A stretch of DNA of 64,000 nucleotides from Aliikangiella coralliicola (GTDB taxonomy: Bacteria; Pseudomonadota; Gammaproteobacteria; Enterobacterales; Kangiellaceae). Position 1 is the stretch's first letter. Every line of letters starts with the position of its first letter. Positions 62,021-64,000 of this stretch are shown here, one piece after another. The notes under the pieces were generated by a model. That model was not told where the DNA came from. It searched no databases and saw only the letters and a program-made list of their open reading frames with translations. A program made the position numbers and the translations under genes. The stretch lies in assembly GCF_007004725.1 (NCBI RefSeq), contig NZ_ML660160.1:682001-746000 (forward strand), read 5' to 3'.

Positions 62021-62556
62021 TGCAGTTACCAGACACGTTTACGTCAAATAAACCTTACCTGTTTCGAGCAATTTATGAGTGGTTGCTCGATAATGAGGCT
62101 ACTCCCTATATTTTGGTTGATGCAACTAAACCATACGTGGACGTGCCACAAGAACATATCAAGAATGATCAAATTGTATTAAATGCGAATCCTTCTGCAG
62201 TGCGTGACTGGCACGTTGATAACGAAGCTGTTTCATTTAATGCCAGGTTTAGTGGTGTCTCTCGCCACATATATGTTCCTATGAATGCGTTAATGGCTAT
62301 TTATGCGCAGGAAAATGGATTAGGAATGGCATTTCCTCCGCAAGATGAATTGGAAGAAGAGTCTCAAAGTGGTCAACAAGAAACAGAGTTGAGTGATGCT
62401 GAAAAAATAGAGGAATCACAAAGTTTCCAGGATGCTAATCACTCGAAAAGTACTAATCACTTAAGGGATGCAAGTGAAATAAAAGAACAAGATCCGACAA
62501 CGCCTGATAAAAAGCCACCTTCTAAGAAAGGTTCACATCTTAAGATTGTTAAGTAA
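62020..62556 (+). CDS. sspB: ClpXP adaptor SspB
   Basis: A 178-residue adaptor that delivers ssrA-tagged proteins to ClpXP. The N-terminal domain (about 5-110) matches SspB: YLFRAIYEWLLDNEATPYILVDATKPYVDVPQEHI, AVSFNARFSGVSRHIYVPMNALMAIYA. The tail is acidic and disordered with a basic C-terminal tip (KKGSHLKIVK), the ClpX-binding module. It forms the sspAB operon. Confidence 0.95.
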   Translation: MQLPDTFTSNKPYLFRAIYEWLLDNEATPYILVDATKPYVDVPQEHIKNDQIVLNANPSAVRDWHVDNEAVSFNARFSGVSRHIYVPMNALMAIYAQENGLGMAFPPQDELEEESQSGQQETELSDAEKIEESQSFQDANHSKSTNHLRDASEIKEQDPTTPDKKPPSKKGSHLKIVK

Positions 62557-62617
62557 GATTTGATTATTATCAGTGAAGTAGAAACGAATAACTATACTAA
62601 CAAAAAGTAGCTAAATC

Positions 62618-62646
62618 AGAGTGGAATTTTTCCACTCTTTTTTTTA
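62618..62646 (+). terminator. terminator of sspAB
   Basis: A perfect 9-bp stem AGAGTGGAA/TTCCACTCT with loop TTT, followed by TTTTTTTT. Confidence 0.9.
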
Positions 62647-62737
62647 CTTGTTGATTATCACAATTTTAAATGTCAGTTGTATAAGTTGAGGTTATAAAAG
62701 TCTTTGCAGTCTAGTTCTCAACTGCGTCACCTTTCGA

Positions 62738-63939
<1,202 letters not shown>

Positions 63940-64000
63940 TTAAGCAGTAAATGCATTCTTGATCCAGTTGTAGCTAAGTCGTTCTGCGCTGCCCTCAATG
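63940..64000 (-). CDS. yraN: C-terminal end of YraN (UPF0102), partial
   Basis: On the minus strand an open frame enters from the window edge and ends at TAA 63940-63942, reading IEGSAERLSYNWIKNAFTA. The ending W-[IL]-K-N-A-F resembles the UPF0102/YraN C-terminus, and yraN is the standard gene directly upstream of diaA. Only about 19 codons are visible, so the call leans on synteny. Confidence 0.6.
   Translation of the reverse strand, partial: IEGSAERLSYNWIKNAFTA

Overview
The window looks like a chromosomal segment of a free-living, AT-rich marine-type gammaproteobacterium. Gene order points to this class: rpoN-hpf-ptsN-rapZ-ptsO next to lptABC-kdsCD-yrbG and ibaG-murA; degQ/degS-zapG-zapE-rplM-rpsI; petABC-sspAB; and yraN-diaA-dolP. 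A relative of the Kangiella/Aliikangiella group is my guess from the mix of conserved blocks with TonB-receptor/halogenase and secreted BNR/PPC proteins; that placement is inference, not a search result. I see no rRNA operon, tRNA, integrase, transposase or CRISPR array. The only mobile-like DNA is a small non-coding inverted-repeat element near 2.1-2.3 kb.

Region by region. 0.4-13.4 kb is accessory: a CitE-like lyase and a hotdog thioesterase, a MITE-like element, two secreted beta-propeller-type proteins (one very large with three PPC domains), a secreted DJ-1/PfpI-type protein, a two-component system, a small outer-membrane barrel and a secreted amidohydrolase. 13.4-15.6 kb is an ECF sigma / anti-sigma / coiled-coil periplasmic protein operon. 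15.9-17.1 kb holds an SPFH protein and an Arc-like regulator behind a perfect 29-bp palindrome. 17.3-24.9 kb contains a DUF819 permease, a triple-FHA membrane protein facing a kinase-pseudokinase membrane protein, a TPR-GGDEF diguanylate cyclase and a CtlX-type hydrolase. 24.9-26.3 kb contains GcvA and, divergent from it, a promoter-to-terminator unit on the minus strand with no protein gene, which I read as a structured non-coding RNA.

26.5-38 kb is mostly housekeeping: a signal peptidase, the nitrogen-PTS/RpoN cluster, LPS transport and Kdo synthesis (minus strand), then ibaG-murA (plus). The mlaFEDCB operon that often lies between yrbG and ibaG is absent here. 38.2-50.4 kb carries degS, degQ, zapG and zapE, split by an inserted TonB receptor plus flavin-dependent halogenase pair and a DUF945 protein. 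50.5-58.2 kb holds an HU-family protein, rplM-rpsI, a NatAB-like ABC exporter, and a 5-oxoprolinase operon (pxpABC) led by an NRAMP-fold transporter whose metal-binding residues are replaced. 58.5-64 kb is petABC (cytochrome bc1, with an unusual coiled-coil insertion in cytochrome c1), sspAB, dolP, diaA and the tail of yraN.

Most worth a second look: the putative RNA divergent from gcvA; the kinase-pseudokinase/FHA pair; the metal-site-less NRAMP protein in the pxp operon; the SPFH/Arc unit with its palindrome; the halogenase/TonB-receptor pair; and the coiled-coil insertion in cytochrome c1. All functions are read from motifs and gene context by eye; no database search was run.
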